Position numbers and translations under genes: made by a program. A stretch of DNA of 64,000 nucleotides, from the NCBI RefSeq assembly GCF_041260155.1, contig NW_027248285.1:1-64000 (forward strand), in the 5' to 3' direction. Position 1 is the first letter of the stretch. The number at the start of each line of letters is the position of its first letter. Positions 36,701-47,426 of this stretch are shown here, piece after piece. The DNA is from Ptychodera flava (lineage: Eukaryota > Hemichordata > Enteropneusta > Ptychoderidae). The notes under the pieces were generated by a model. It did no database searches. It was not told the DNA's origin and saw nothing but the letters and a program-made list of their open reading frames with translations.

Positions 36701-39700
36701 TGCATAGTCTTACTATAATCCCCCTTTTGTAGGGGACTTTGGCGTTTAAACAGGATTTTGACACCTTAAAGCACATTACGGTTTTAAAATAGAACATACG
36801 AAATTATTTGCAGTAAAAGTGCTTTTGAGTGCCCTATTGCATCAGATGAACGCAGGAGTTTAAGAAAACGGCCATACATATGGCAAAATAATCACCATTA
36901 CACCCATCCGTAATTCAATAACACCAGTTTAAAATTCGCAATATATAGTCCATTGTTATGAACAAAGACACAAAACAGCACAGAACAGAAAGTAAATTAC
37001 CGGTACACACAACAAGTCAAATTCATGAAAGAAAGATATATGGACTTCTGGAAAAAAGACTAAGAAGTGATGTCAGGAGTTTCGAAATAGTACGTTCATC
37101 CCGCCACATGATATCAATATGTAAGTCAAATAGGTAGTGGTCACCAACTAAGGTCAATGCCATCAACGATCGTTTGTCGAAGATAGATATCATACTTATC
37201 CACCGCCTTGTGATACCTACCAAAAAGCGTTTGAATTTAGAGACAAGTCTTTCTCTGATTTAAAAGTTTGTGAAAGAAATGGCTATGTCTCTCTGCAAAT
37301 CACCATATGAACTGCATCTCTTGCATATCGATCACAAAGTTTGAGTGCAAGCTTATTGCCAGTAAGAAGTCAGCAAATAAAACCACACTGAACCACAGTC
37401 ATTCGACCATACATTTCTCATAATAAAAGCGAGCGCAAAGTGGAATTTAAACGATTTAAAGAATAAATCGGATCTTCTATGCAGACATAAAGTCATGAAT
37501 ATTAATCTTATATAACGAATTTAGCGCTAGAACACATTCTTTGTTGCATATTTCTATGAAATAGATCTACAATACAAGCTATCTAGGGGCGTTTTATTCT
37601 CCAAAGGACGTCAAATGAATACATTGACGTGTGCACCTCGCATCTGTAGTTACACCCAAGTTTTTTTCTGGATTCAGGAATACCGATATTTGATTAGCTG
37701 GCACGCATAGTCTCATCAAGATTACTGCATATGCAGTAGTTTCAAAACCCAGTAGCGACGTAACTTTACGTTCAACTTGCCTTGTGTTTTGTTGAGAATT
37801 TGACATCGTGGACCGTCCATCTCAGAGGTATCTATACATCCACAGTATTTTAACATGTTTCGCTGAACGCATGCTCTTTGACAATTTCTGAGATAAAAAT
37901 AATGTTATTTTACATTAACTATCGATTGCACAGCACATAAAAGTAAGTATAAGTAGGTATCCTTGAACGAAAGAATAACACCATCAACTGCAAATGTCAC
38001 TGCTTCTTTCCGTTTATTTTTGGATGGCTGAATACATCTATATATTTTCAGATAACTGCAGAAACGTTGCCATGGGGAAGCTCAGCAGAAGTTGATTTTT
38101 AAAGGCCTCTTTTTGCCATTGATTAAAACAAAAGTAAAAATATGATTGCGATTTTTAACATGTAGGAAATGCAGTGATTTCATCTTCTAGGGCACATTTT
38201 ACCTTACCTGCTCCATTTCTAGCCAATTGACTAAATAAACACAACTTTCAAAGGAGAACAAAGGAATGCAATAAGCATAAAAACATGCAACCTGTTCACG
38301 GCCGCAAGATCTCTGCATTAATTAGTATGCCTACTCAGACCTTGCACACAAAAGCGTTGATGTTTAACACCTGTCGGTGGTTATGAGAAAGATATATTCA
38401 GTTGCCCTATTAATTTTTCAGATTAAATCAATATCTGATTACTATACATTTCTTGTATAGGGCAAATATCATCCTTTTCACGCACATTTTGACACGCCCA
38501 ATTTTGGAATGAATAAAGTCATATGGAATTGAATCTTCTTGAATAAATTGAATCTTTAATCTTGTAGTGTTTAGATGACCTAGTCTACCATCTTTAACCC
38601 TTGACACCTAGCTATTCCACAATTAAGTTCAAGGAAACAGTAAACCCGTTTCGTTTCGATATTAAACTACTACTATACATTTCTTTAGAAGGCCAACATC
38701 AGCCTTTTGTTTTGTTTTTGTTGCTTTAAACCGCGATACTATGGACAACTATCAAAACAAATGGAGAAGATAGGAAACATAATGCAGTACTGTACTGTAA
38801 GTATGAAACGAACAGGGCCACTCTCGCATGGACACAAGGTATCCCTTTCTGTCAAACGAATTTTGCAAAAGGTTCAAAGAAACTGAACAGCTATCGGTGT
38901 GTTAATACGCCGTTTAAAACGTCAATCGACTGAATATGTGCAGTTTCAGAGAAGCTTTGTTTTCAAATATTTATGCTCAGCGCAGTGAAGATGAACCTAC
39001 TTCACTTCGACCCTCTTGTCCGTTCTCGAAAGATACTTAACAGTGTACCTTGTCTTTGTTAGAGTCACGGAGTAAGAAAAAGTTCCTATACTCATATTAT
39101 TTGACAGGTCGAAAAAGTTTGTTTGTTCTTTCGATACAGTATTAGTTTGCAATCTTCTCTGTTGGAATACTGTTGGATTTAAAACACTCACACGTTGCCT
39201 TACATCACCTACAGACCAATGTAATTTATCAATGTAATAAACACATTTTCTTTTTCACATTGATAATGAATGAATCGGAACACAAACTCAGAAAGTACAT
39301 ACCACAACCGAGTACAACTGCCCGTTGAAAGTTTTGTCAAGGTCTTTCTGACTTGTTCCTTCTGTGCAGTTACCATATGGATGAGGCTGTCTAGTCAAAA
39401 ATATCTGAAAGAATAAGTCAAATAATATTTGTAAGAAACATTTTCGAGGAATTATTTTGGGATAAACATCGAGATGACAACATTTAAAAGAGATTAAGTT
39501 TAGACATGGCAAATTATTATAAACACACAGTCAAATCCGTGAAAGAAAGACCATATAGTGATGTCCGGTGCTTTGAAAAGTAACTCCCACCATACATCAA
39601 TCGAATGTCATATCACAATGTGGTGACAGTCCAGGTACTATTATCAGCTATTACATATGTACCAAACTTTACTTAACCGGAGCGCGCGTATTCTATTCAC

Positions 39701-42101
39701 TAGCTGGTATTGCACTGCGGTGCAAACACCGAAAACATTGTGCCATTGCCTTATGTTAATGAGCAATGGTGACTGGGACTGTTTTGTTTGCAGACAAGTA
39801 TAATTTTATAAACAAACCCAAAATGGTTGTCTGCAAGTGCGAAATACGTTCGGCTTGGAAGATTCCAGAGACGATAGTCATGACAAAGCTTAGGCCAGCC
39901 AATGAAAACACAGATTGTTTTGTGCGTTCTCTTCCAACTGTGATTGCATGAAAGGCTTGAGGCCAGAACTGTTCTGCAAGTACATTAGTCTTTGACTCGT
40001 AAAAAAGTAAACAATATTGTTATTGAGCTGTACTAGAAGTATTTCCACTTGAGCCCATAATCGTGTGTAAGAATAAAACTTACATATATTCACAAATATT
40101 TGCAAAACACAAGCTTAAGCATAAATGTATAGTCATTTAAGGTCTTACAAGACGTACTGTAATATATTTGAACTGACTTTTGTATTTCTTTTAAGCTAGC
40201 CGGAGTTAGCGATGTAGCCGACTTGTGCTCGATACCACGTCCTTGCTGCAGGTACTAGTAATTAGGTGCTCCAGGTTTCGAGTTCGAATCTGATTGAAAT
40301 ATTGCTAACAATTTGGTATAGGAACAATCAAAATCCGGTTTCTTCAAATAACAATGAAATCGATGAATATGGTTTTACCGCGCCTGTTTTCTCATTTTCT
40401 GTCCAAACGTATAAATATTGTCTAACAGTGTACATATAGCATTAGAAAGGTTATTTGAAATAACCTAGCCCAGATGTGTTCAAATGATTATTGAAATTGG
40501 ACGGACAAATTCTGTCGGCCTATTGTTCTATACTTGCTTAAAACGATCGTTATCTCATATAGTATATATGTCCGATAGACTTTCAATTTGTTAAATTAGT
40601 TCTTCCGTACGATACTACTACCATTTCGTCGAAGTGATGCTAACGCTTACCGAAGTGTGACCACAGATCGTTTTCACACATTGGCATTAACGAGTAACTT
40701 TGATTTGAATGATTTTCAACTTGCAAGTCAAATATGGCTGCCGCAGACCGAGTAGCCTATACAAAAACTGTACCTGATTCGAACGAATTCATCACCAAGT
40801 ATTCGAAATAGTGACATTTCCATTTACAATAGGGGTTAATAGCGGGAATCAAAACATCTCTCCGAAGAGTGAAAGGTATTTTTGGGAAGTAAACTGAAAC
40901 AATATACTACTAGCGGGGCTAGCAGTATAAAGTGACTATATAGGTGTAATATCGAGCTATTGTGATTTGTGACGTAAACGTCAGTCTCTCTATGGAAGAA
41001 TAAAAAAGATACCTCACGCAAACCGATGTATGTCTCTGTACCGGGCTGGATTGTTATTCCATCCTGAGTGTTTATAGACTCAGAATCTTCTGGTGCTGTT
41101 ATGTGACACGTATTCCAGCCTGCCGTCCGTAGATACTGATGTACTCATCTTGTTCTATAAAAGAGTCAATTTAAGACCATGGTTTTGTCCACTTCGACTG
41201 ACGTAAAGTGGCTCCGTATCATTGCGAGATCCTGGAATGTGTAACAGTTGCCATAGCGATCGTCTCGAAACCGAGAAAAATCACTGAAAATCAAACGGTC
41301 GATTTATTATCTTGAAAATAATTATGAAATAGAGCATTAACTTATCTACAAATTGCAAATACAGACACGGTAATTTATACTATATATAATATTGTTCTGC
41401 TCTTTTTTGTTCTTGTTTCACTGGATTATTGAATGTGCTACTATGCCGAGAGGCAGACCACCATATGTAGCTGATCGTTTAGTCATTTAGACGTTTAAGT
41501 CATAGACAAATAATCATTTCTCTGTTGGTTTTCATTTCTTGACGGATTTTTCCAACAGGAGCTAATATCACTGCATTTCATCGGTAAATACTACTACGAC
41601 AAGCGAGATATCAGAGGATAGGTACACATAATGTTCCAGATTATGACTCTTTTAGCGGTTATTTAATCCTGGCACAGATGTACTCTTCGTAATAACATAG
41701 CGAAAATGTAAGCCATAATTAGTAGATGTGCATTGATAGAAAAGAAAACATATGTCGAATGTCAACTAATCAGTCCATGTTAGGGTACAGAAAAAAACCA
41801 AGAACACAAGAAATACCTGGGAGTGCATTTCTCTTGGCCGAAGGTACACAGTAAAATCAAATCTTCTGCTTGGTGACCTAATGTTTCTATGTCTTCCGCC
41901 TGCAACTTAAGAACTTCCTCGAGGTCACTGTAGTCCGGGTTTGAACTGAACGAGAGAAAGCCGTTCCAATCGGGTGGATTCTCTCCTTTGACCCGTTCAA
42001 ATCCGCGATCTTTATAATAGTTCTCCTAAAGTCATCGTACTTTTTCAAATCCTCCGTTATCGCGGCAAACTGTTCTCTCCAATTTCCTGAAAATGACGCA
42101 C
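29662..42101 (-). CDS. DEG/ENaC/ASIC-family sodium channel, partial (eight exons found)
   Basis: The gene runs right to left. Exons found (+ coordinates): 41817-42101, 41013-41154, 39303-39404, 32241-32313, 31405-31462, 30876-30946, 30366-30441 and 29662-29772. In order they give the extracellular DLILLCTFGQEKC, DEYISIYGRQAGIRV, PGTETYIGLRE, HPYGNC, YYFHREDLLPCDCPQSC, EERISMALWPSNVYL and NLVSLAVYFEELNYDRIEELP. The last exon is the TM2/selectivity block LVSDIGGALGLFIGLSLLTVFEF. These are the ordered hallmarks of amiloride-sensitive, trimeric Na+ channels of the plasma membrane. TM1, the YGNC-type exon between the first two, and the first part of the cysteine-rich finger domain were not located. 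The first two exons each need a 1-nt shift to stay in frame. Exons from 32313 onward are clean. The closest subfamily (ASIC, FaNaC or other) cannot be decided. Confidence 0.85.
30366..30441 (-). CDS. ENaC-like exon (pre-TM2)
   Basis: CATTTCAG acceptor; encodes ENLVSLAVYFEELNYDRIEE then LPSYG. The best-fitting donor is GTTGTT, a weak site; phases match on both sides. Confidence 0.85.
30876..30946 (-). CDS. ENaC-like exon
   Basis: Encodes KNLLRTIHSLNNKTLNINDK and YST, between acceptor ACATGCAG and donor GTAAGT. Phase 0 to 2, matching both neighbours. Confidence 0.8.
31405..31462 (-). CDS. ENaC-like exon (WPS block)
   Basis: Encodes EKYYEERISMALWPSNVYL, with the family's S.A.WPS signature. Acceptor CTCTGCTAG, donor GTAAGT. 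The first base completes the Arg codon split with exon 32241-32313. Confidence 0.9.
32241..32313 (-). CDS. ENaC-like exon (CxCPxxC block)
   Basis: Encodes MCKQIIYYFHREDLLPCDCP then QSC. The three closely spaced cysteines fit the thumb/palm disulfide ladder of the family. Acceptor ATCATAG, donor GTGAGT. Confidence 0.88.
32874..33215. repeat. Inverted-repeat pair, left arm (in ENaC-like intron)
   Basis: GGCATCGGTGACATTGGGCT...GTGACCACTACCTACCTGAC...CTGACATCACTTCTT pairs with 36870-37205 in opposite orientation, at roughly 80% by eye. A weaker partial copy starts near 39520. Confidence 0.7.
33482..34687. mobile_element. G-rich-TIR MITE (PIF/Harbinger-like), copy 2
   Basis: GGGACTGGTCAGTTTCTTCG, then GCCTGGGGGG at the left. 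At the right CCCAGGCCGAAGAAACTGAC, then CAGTCC. Exact TAA duplication (33479-33481 and 34688-34690). Subterminal blocks repeat GTGACCCCCCTATT(C/G) on both sides. Inside is an (AT)n microsatellite and a local repeat, GATAT(A)TTAAAGTAATGCAC(...)GAAGGGCGCG(C), four times (34205-34490). Confidence 0.88.
33670..33742. repeat. (AT)n microsatellite
   Basis: About 72 bp of uninterrupted AT inside the MITE. Confidence 0.98.
34710..34830 (+). repeat. tRNA-derived SINE-like sequence, copy 1
   Basis: Contains GAGTTCGAATCC (34787-34798), a good RNA polymerase III B-box, about 60 nt after a weak A-box-like stretch, and continues GATCGAAAATTT. A similar tail is seen at 40290. It does not fold as a functional tRNA. 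Confidence 0.4.
34831..36869 (-). other. ENaC-like intron
   Basis: No exon or repeat was recognised. The missing cysteine-rich exon(s) of the channel should lie between 32313 and 39303. Confidence 0.4.
36870..37205. repeat. Inverted-repeat pair, right arm
   Basis: Complement of 32874-33215 (AAGAAGTGATGTCAGGAGTT, GTAGTGGTCACCAACTAAGG). It may be the ends of a ~4.3-kb element or two copies of a dispersed repeat. Confidence 0.7.
37206..39302 (-). other. ENaC-like intron
   Basis: No exon recognised; several short ORFs without family features. Confidence 0.4.
39303..39404 (-). CDS. ENaC-like exon (PYGNC block)
   Basis: Thirty-four codons, IFLTRQPHPYGNCTEG onward, between TTCTTTCAG and GTATGT. 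The PYGNC motif is diagnostic of the family's finger/beta-ball region. Confidence 0.9.
39405..41012 (-). other. ENaC-like intron with a SINE-like B-box
   Basis: CGAGTTCGAATC at 40279-40290 follows a tRNA-like stretch (40203 onward) and continues TGATTGAAATA, like 34787. Otherwise nothing recognised. Confidence 0.35.
41013..41154 (-). CDS. ENaC-like exon with an apparent 1-nt deletion
   Basis: The first half reads DEYISIYGRQAGIRV in one frame. From about 41105 the next frame gives ITAPEDSESINTQDG and PGTETYIGLRE. Together they match the family's '...aGirV.iH.p...i.PG..t.ig' stretch, so one base is missing near 41105. Donor GTATCT, acceptor CTTTTATAG. Confidence 0.8.
41817..42101 (-). CDS. ENaC-like exon with an apparent 1-nt frameshift
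   Basis: The upstream frame gives NWREQFAAITEDLKKYDDF. From about 42025 another frame gives ENPPDWNGFLSFSSN, VLKLQAEDIETLGHQAEDLI and LLCTFGQEKCTPR. The second part matches the family's extracellular GhqaedlilqC block. An alternative is that the internal ACTTTAG (about 42025) is the true acceptor, which would remove the need for a frameshift. Confidence 0.75.
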
Positions 42102-45100
42102 CTGAAATAAACGAATTACTAACGTCTGAGACACAAATCAACTATATTAAGATATTAATAAAACTATTTAGAAAATAAATTGTTTGACCTCTTGACACAC
42201 TTAGGAACCATAAGTAATTACAAGGGGTCGGCCGGGGGAATTCCGTGACACCTATAGTGTAAATGTGACCCTCCCTATCCTCGTGTCTAAAATGTGGCCC
42301 TCCTCCTTGTCCGACATTCTACAACTTGACCCTCCCCAAATCACTGCAATATTCTTCCCAGGATAATACTGTAGCAGTATAAGCTAATTTACATAATAAT
42401 AGGTTAATTGTTGTGTAAGTGAGGGACAGAAGTTACAGGCGGAGGGGCTGGCCTTATGGGAGGGATGGTCACAATTTATCACGCAAGCATTTTTGTTTTA
42501 AGAGACATCTTATTTCATACATTTGCAGGAGAGTCACCATATTTTGTGCAACTATAAGAAGGCAGTTAAGACGTGGTTGATGTAGTGCTTCATCCAAACA
42601 TATCAAATCATAGTACATGGAGTCTATTAGGCAAATTATTGACGATTTTCTATGGAAAGCCGTAGCTGTCTTTAGTGAAGTAAATGATGATTTAAGGTAG
42701 CCACTCGGGCATATTTACACGTATTGTCCATCTATATTTTCACATAGAACAAGAGTCACACACCAAACTGTCGCATCTTTTATCAGCTCGGTCACCGAAG
42801 AGTTCAGAAAATGTGTTAGTTTTTTTTCAAAATCAGTGAGCATGCCTTTGTCTTACTCAAAATGCGTGTTTTCAAGTTTTATTACTCAAAATAATGTAAG
42901 TACAAATCTACAATCGACCTTGGTGATATGTTTACGGCAATCGAGAGCTTGGTATACAGGGCAAAACCGTGGTGGCGGTGGAAAATCAGGCAATTCTGTC
43001 CAGGCGTCGCCTATTTATACTTATTTGAATAAAGTACACACTGCCAAATATGGAACTGAGAAAATCAACGATTTGTGTGAACGACCCATGCGTCACGCGT
43101 CGTAGCGAAGAATCTAACTCACTCAGTAATTTCAGGGAATCTTAGACACCAGTACTAAGTTGAAATATTTAGCGTCGGTTTTGTGAATTAGAATATGTTT
43201 CGAATCACAGATCGTGTGAAAATAGAAAATTATACACTGAACCGGCTATTGCTTGGTGCCAGGAGTGGCAGGTATTAACAACAAAAACACAGAGGAGTAA
43301 TTTACGGTTTTAATCCTTTTATCGAATGCTAAACTAGCATATTGACTGTAAACTGTTGTCTCAACGGTATTAATCTGGTTACCAGAGCTCACGGTCAAAA
43401 TTAAAATGCTAAACTTGTGTAAAATAGTCCATCTATCCGATCGAGACCTGTGTACTGTCGTCACGTCGGGCATTCACTTGTTCTCAGCTTCCTGTCTCGC
43501 AATCGGCAATTTATGGATCTTTTTTGTTAGAATTGATTGTCAAGTTCATGTTAGCGCCGACTTCTGTGCAAAGAGGACGTCAGTACCTAGGTTTTCTACC
43601 TAAAGATGAGATTAATAACTCTTGACACCATAAAGACTTCTTCAGTCTTAAGAATGTAACTCTTAAATTTTGCACCGCACTGCACTGCACTGCAGACTTG
43701 TCGCCCTTCGTTATCACAGAAATTGACTAATTTGTGCAGATTGTCTTACATAGAGTCAGTACCGATTTTATCAAACCACAGACCCTCTTTGATCAACTAA
43801 CACTCATGGCATAGCGTAGAACAGTGCGGACTGTCGTTGACGTCGTGGTTCCGAGGGAGTATCGACTACATTCTATAGTGGAGTTACGAAATCGGAGGTT
43901 TCGCTCGACTAGCGATACCAGCGCACATGATTTCGGAGAATTTTTTGCGCCGTGACTTTTAATCAAACTCGAAATGACAGACTATATTCTATTCCCAACT
44001 CTTTCTTATATTCTATTTCCAACATCTAGGCGATGTTGCCGTGAGTGTGTGGGGGTTCGAATCCCGTTTGGGTTATAGTAAAATTTAGATTTATTCATCG
44101 CAAATTGAATGCACCGCAAATCTCACCACTTTATAAGTATATCCAGCTAAAGAAAAGAAAAGAAAAGAAAAAAAAAAGCGAAGCCTAGTTCAGATATTAC
44201 CGATCATAGTCTAGTAAGTTTTTCTCTAGGGTCCATGGTCAGTGATGGGCCGTCGTCGTACGCCGGGGAGCCCCTTATCTTTCAGATAGTTAATGAAGTT
44301 CCGCAGAGCATAAATATAAAATCCTTGCTTTTATTACATATGTACCACAGATTACCAATCTGTTGGCAGCGAAATAAAGTTGGCATTTTCACAGAGATAA
44401 TATCGTCCCTATATTTTTTTGCATTTTCTGTGAAACTTTTCTAAGTATTTTAGCTTTTGGTTGAGTTTATTATCACTACTTTTAAATATTTACTATAAAA
44501 TCTTGCTTTCAGCAAAATATTTTACGTGTTTTGCCAACTGAAAAGTATTTTGAAAAAAGATCACATGCCATTAAATGTTTACATAGAAAAACCATGGTTA
44601 AGAAATTATTTCACGCTAAATTATACAAATTAGTTATTATCCCCCACTTCCTATTTGTAAATATTGTCGCAGGCTAGCGGCTCCTGAACAACAATAAATA
44701 TTGAAGCGGATTCTATATCTGTGGAGGAATTGCGATTGGTAGAACTGTATTTATTTCGAACATTTGGAATCAGAATTTTATTATCGAAGTGTAACTAATA
44801 TCTCGGCACGGACGGAACAAAAAACTGTGACCATGGAAGCGGTACCAGCAAAAGCTTCGATAAGCCGTTGACGGATTTGCTGCGGTCTCGACCGAAGACG
44901 TCAAAGCTCTCGTCAGGTTGCAAAAAAACTAAAACACCGTTATGAAAACGCGTCCCGAAGTTGCTGTTTTCAACGACTGGCTTCGGACAATAACAACGGA
45001 AACTCGTAGACTCGAGAGTATTTCCACCAGTCGAGCTTGACCCACGACCGTGACGTAAATCTTGCCAGGCGTCAGCGTACGGAAACATAGCGACGAAGAG

Positions 45101-45266
45101 TATGAGCTAGATTCGGTATCCAGTTACCATAAATCAGTCGCCAACGAAGATCAACAACGGCAAATGAGTAATATTGAGTGGGGTTGATAACAAATTCAAC
45201 CCGTGACCGAGCACATCGACAAGCGATAGTGCAATACCAGTGTCGGCCATGGCAAAGACAAAATTA
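42102..45266. other. Upstream/5' intron region of the channel gene
   Basis: No exon could be assigned, although TM1 and the start codon should lie here or further right. A tRNA-like B-box GGGTTCGAATCCC is at 44053-44065, an (AGAAA)n tract at 44152-44178, and a C/G-rich stretch at 42225-42340. Confidence 0.4.
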
Positions 45267-46113
45267 GGGACCGTTCAGTTTTTATGGCCAGGGGGGGGCG
45301 GCAAAATCCAGGCGGGGGGTCATCCTAATTTTGGAATCCGCGAAGGGGGAGGGGGGTCATCGCTTTTTCACAGGTAGGAAAGGGGGGTCACCACATTTTC
45401 AAAAACATAATACCTACAATAATGTTCACTTTATGCCATGGCCATGATCGACCCTCTTTACCAGCGGCCGCCTTCGGCAGACCACTACAATAAATTGACT
45501 TTATGTATTACCCATGACCCTCTTAACGGACAGACGCCTTTGGCAGCCCACTCCAATTAGGTTTACTTCGTGCAAAGTCATGATCGACCCTCTTTACTGG
45601 CGGCCCACCTTCGGCAGCCCACTACAATAAATTGACTTTATGTAATAGCCCATGACCCTCTCTACTGGTGGGCAACCTTTGGTGGCCCACTAGAATAAAG
45701 TTGACTTTACGTAATGGCCCATGACCCTCTTAACTGGAGTGCTGCCACTCCAATAAAGTTTACTTTATACAATGTCCAATGACATAAGTTGTCTATGGGA
45801 ATGAAGTTAAAAATTGCCTTACAGTCGTCCTAATTAACAGACTTTTGCATGGATGTAGCTGAGAAGTTTGTGCACTGGCATCTCTGCTACATGAATAAAG
45901 TGCGCCATGTACCGGAGATCAAATCCAAACCGTGTGGGTAAAATGACACATGGGTTTTTGTTATTTTTCAGCGGGGGGAGGGGGGCATCAAATTTTCTCG
46001 TCTGACAAAGGGGGGATCATCTTTTTCACGAAAAATGCAGGGGGTCTATATTTTTTCTGAACACCAGTGGCAAGATTTTGCTGCCCCCGAGGCCATAAAA
46101 ACTGAATGGTCCC
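45267..46113. mobile_element. G-rich-TIR MITE (PIF/Harbinger-like), copy 3
   Basis: GGGACCGTTCAGTTTTTATG, then GCCAGGGGG at the left. At the right CGAGGCCATAAAAACTGAAT, then GGTCCC. Exact TTA duplication (45264-45266, 46114-46116). Subterminal G-rich blocks (GGGGGGTCATC) occur on both sides. The core is a tandem array. Confidence 0.9.
45419..45775 (+). repeat. Tandem array of ~60-bp units inside the MITE
   Basis: Five to six diverged units containing AATAAA(A/G)TTGACTTTA(T/C)GTAAT, CCCATGACCCTCTT and GGCAGCCCACT, with a period of about 60 bp. Confidence 0.85.
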
Positions 46114-46116
46114 TTA

Positions 46117-46396
46117 ATGTCTTCGGTCATGGATATGTCCAGCAACGAGAGTGAAAGATCGTCTCCCCAGACAACGCGGTGATCTGAGTACTTCGCAATC
46201 CTTGCAATGGAGTGCCAGCAAGTTCAAAACCAGTTACCCAGGCTATTCTCCAATACTCAAATCACCGGCGGAGTCTTCAACTTCACATTCAACATCGCGG
46301 GCCACAGGAAGCAACTCTTAATTGCGTCTTTCTTCACCAGATGTCCTTGCACCCACAGGCGCTTGGCACATTGCTGGGATAATAATCGTATTTAAT
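46117..46396 (+). other. Spacer with a short ORF
   Basis: ORF 46207-46395 (62 aa, LFSNTQITGGVFNFTFNIAG) was not recognised. It may be a fragment of a mobile-element gene; no further support. Confidence 0.25.
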
Positions 46397-46690
46397 ATGT
46401 AGAATGTCTATATACGACTTGATTATTCAATAAAAGAATCACCGTACGTGATATTAGTGTAGGCCTATAGGCCTACATGTTGACTGGCATTGTACCTATT
46501 ATATGGCTGCCTGGCTCGGGCCCGGCGAATGCACTGCATAATCATCATTGTGTAGAATGTCTACATGACTTGATTATTTAATAAAGAATAACGGTACGTG
46601 ATATTACTGTACATGTCGGCTAGCTTAACTGAGCGGCTGTAGAGCTCTGCAGGGCTTGGGCCCGGCTTGGGCCCGTTGTCCACTGCTGCA
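46397..46690 (+). repeat. Tandem duplication, two ~150-bp units
   Basis: TGTAGAATGTCTA...GACTTGATTATT(C/T)AATAAA...TACGTGATATTA...TGTA occurs at 46397 and again at 46551. Each is followed by a GGGCCCGG-containing segment. A palindrome TAGGCCTATAGGCCTA lies at 46462-46477. Confidence 0.8.
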
Positions 46691-47106
46691 CAGACAGGAA
46701 CTCAAGGTGAGAAAGTAATTCACCGCCCGATTTCATAAATCAGCGAAATTCACGAACTCTGAGCGTTTCCGGTGATAAAAACTGGTCAACGGTCAGATGG
46801 TTGCATAAACAATCGATCGACTGGTCTCCTTTGCCTAAAATCATACCTTACCCTATGCTACTGCGAGAAATCGTCCTGAAATTGGCTGGGCACACTTACC
46901 CAGCGCCGGCCATTTGAATAAGCTGCATTCAATGTACGCGTCCAATGAAAGAAGAGCAATGATGTCATCTGCCAAGGGTTGTATGCATAGGCAAGTCTGA
47001 GTGACCTATATATGACTCAGTGGGGAATTCCCCATTACAACAGCATTCTATTATCAGGATGGAAGGAGACCATTTGTTCAATAGATTCCTGACTGTGATG
47101 CTGCTC

Positions 47107-47326
47107 TTCCGTTCCGGCAGGGGAACGTCTTCTGGATGTAAGTATATAGATGTGAATTTTCACTTATGTTAGTATTTTTCCTACGGAGCACTTATGTTAG
47201 TATTTTCCCCTATGGAGTCCCTACGGAACGCTGTTGCGCAATACCATTCCGGTAGGGCTTTCCCGTTCTGGTAGGGCTTTCTCAATACCCTTCCGGTAGG
47301 ACTTTTGCAATACCTTCGGAACGAGT
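47107..47326. repeat. Cluster of the GTTCCGGTAGGG-type motif
   Basis: Within 220 bp: GTTCCGGCAGGG, CCTACGGAG, CCCTATGGAG, CCCTACGGAACG, ATTCCGGTAGGG, GTTCTGGTAGGG, CTTCCGGTAGGA and CCTTCGGAACG. The spacers are unrelated. More copies are scattered to 61.4 kb. Confidence 0.85.
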
Positions 47327-47426
47327 GTTGCTTAGCAGCCGATGATGTCATGACAAAGGTCTGAAATTCTACAGTTTTCATGAAAAATTTCTACGGAGTT
47401 TTTTCTGAACTCGGGAGTTAACTTGC

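Noticed and set aside
37594..37806. 70-aa minus-strand ORF as the missing cysteine-rich channel exon
   Set aside because: The Cys spacing does not match the family and no good splice sites fit the required phases.
44053..44065. Functional tRNA gene
   Set aside because: Only a B-box is present; no acceptor stem or anticodon arm could be paired.
44795..45088. 97-aa minus-strand ORF upstream of the channel gene as a possible first exon
   Set aside because: No TM1 helix or FPAVTIC-type motif in any frame; composition looks random.
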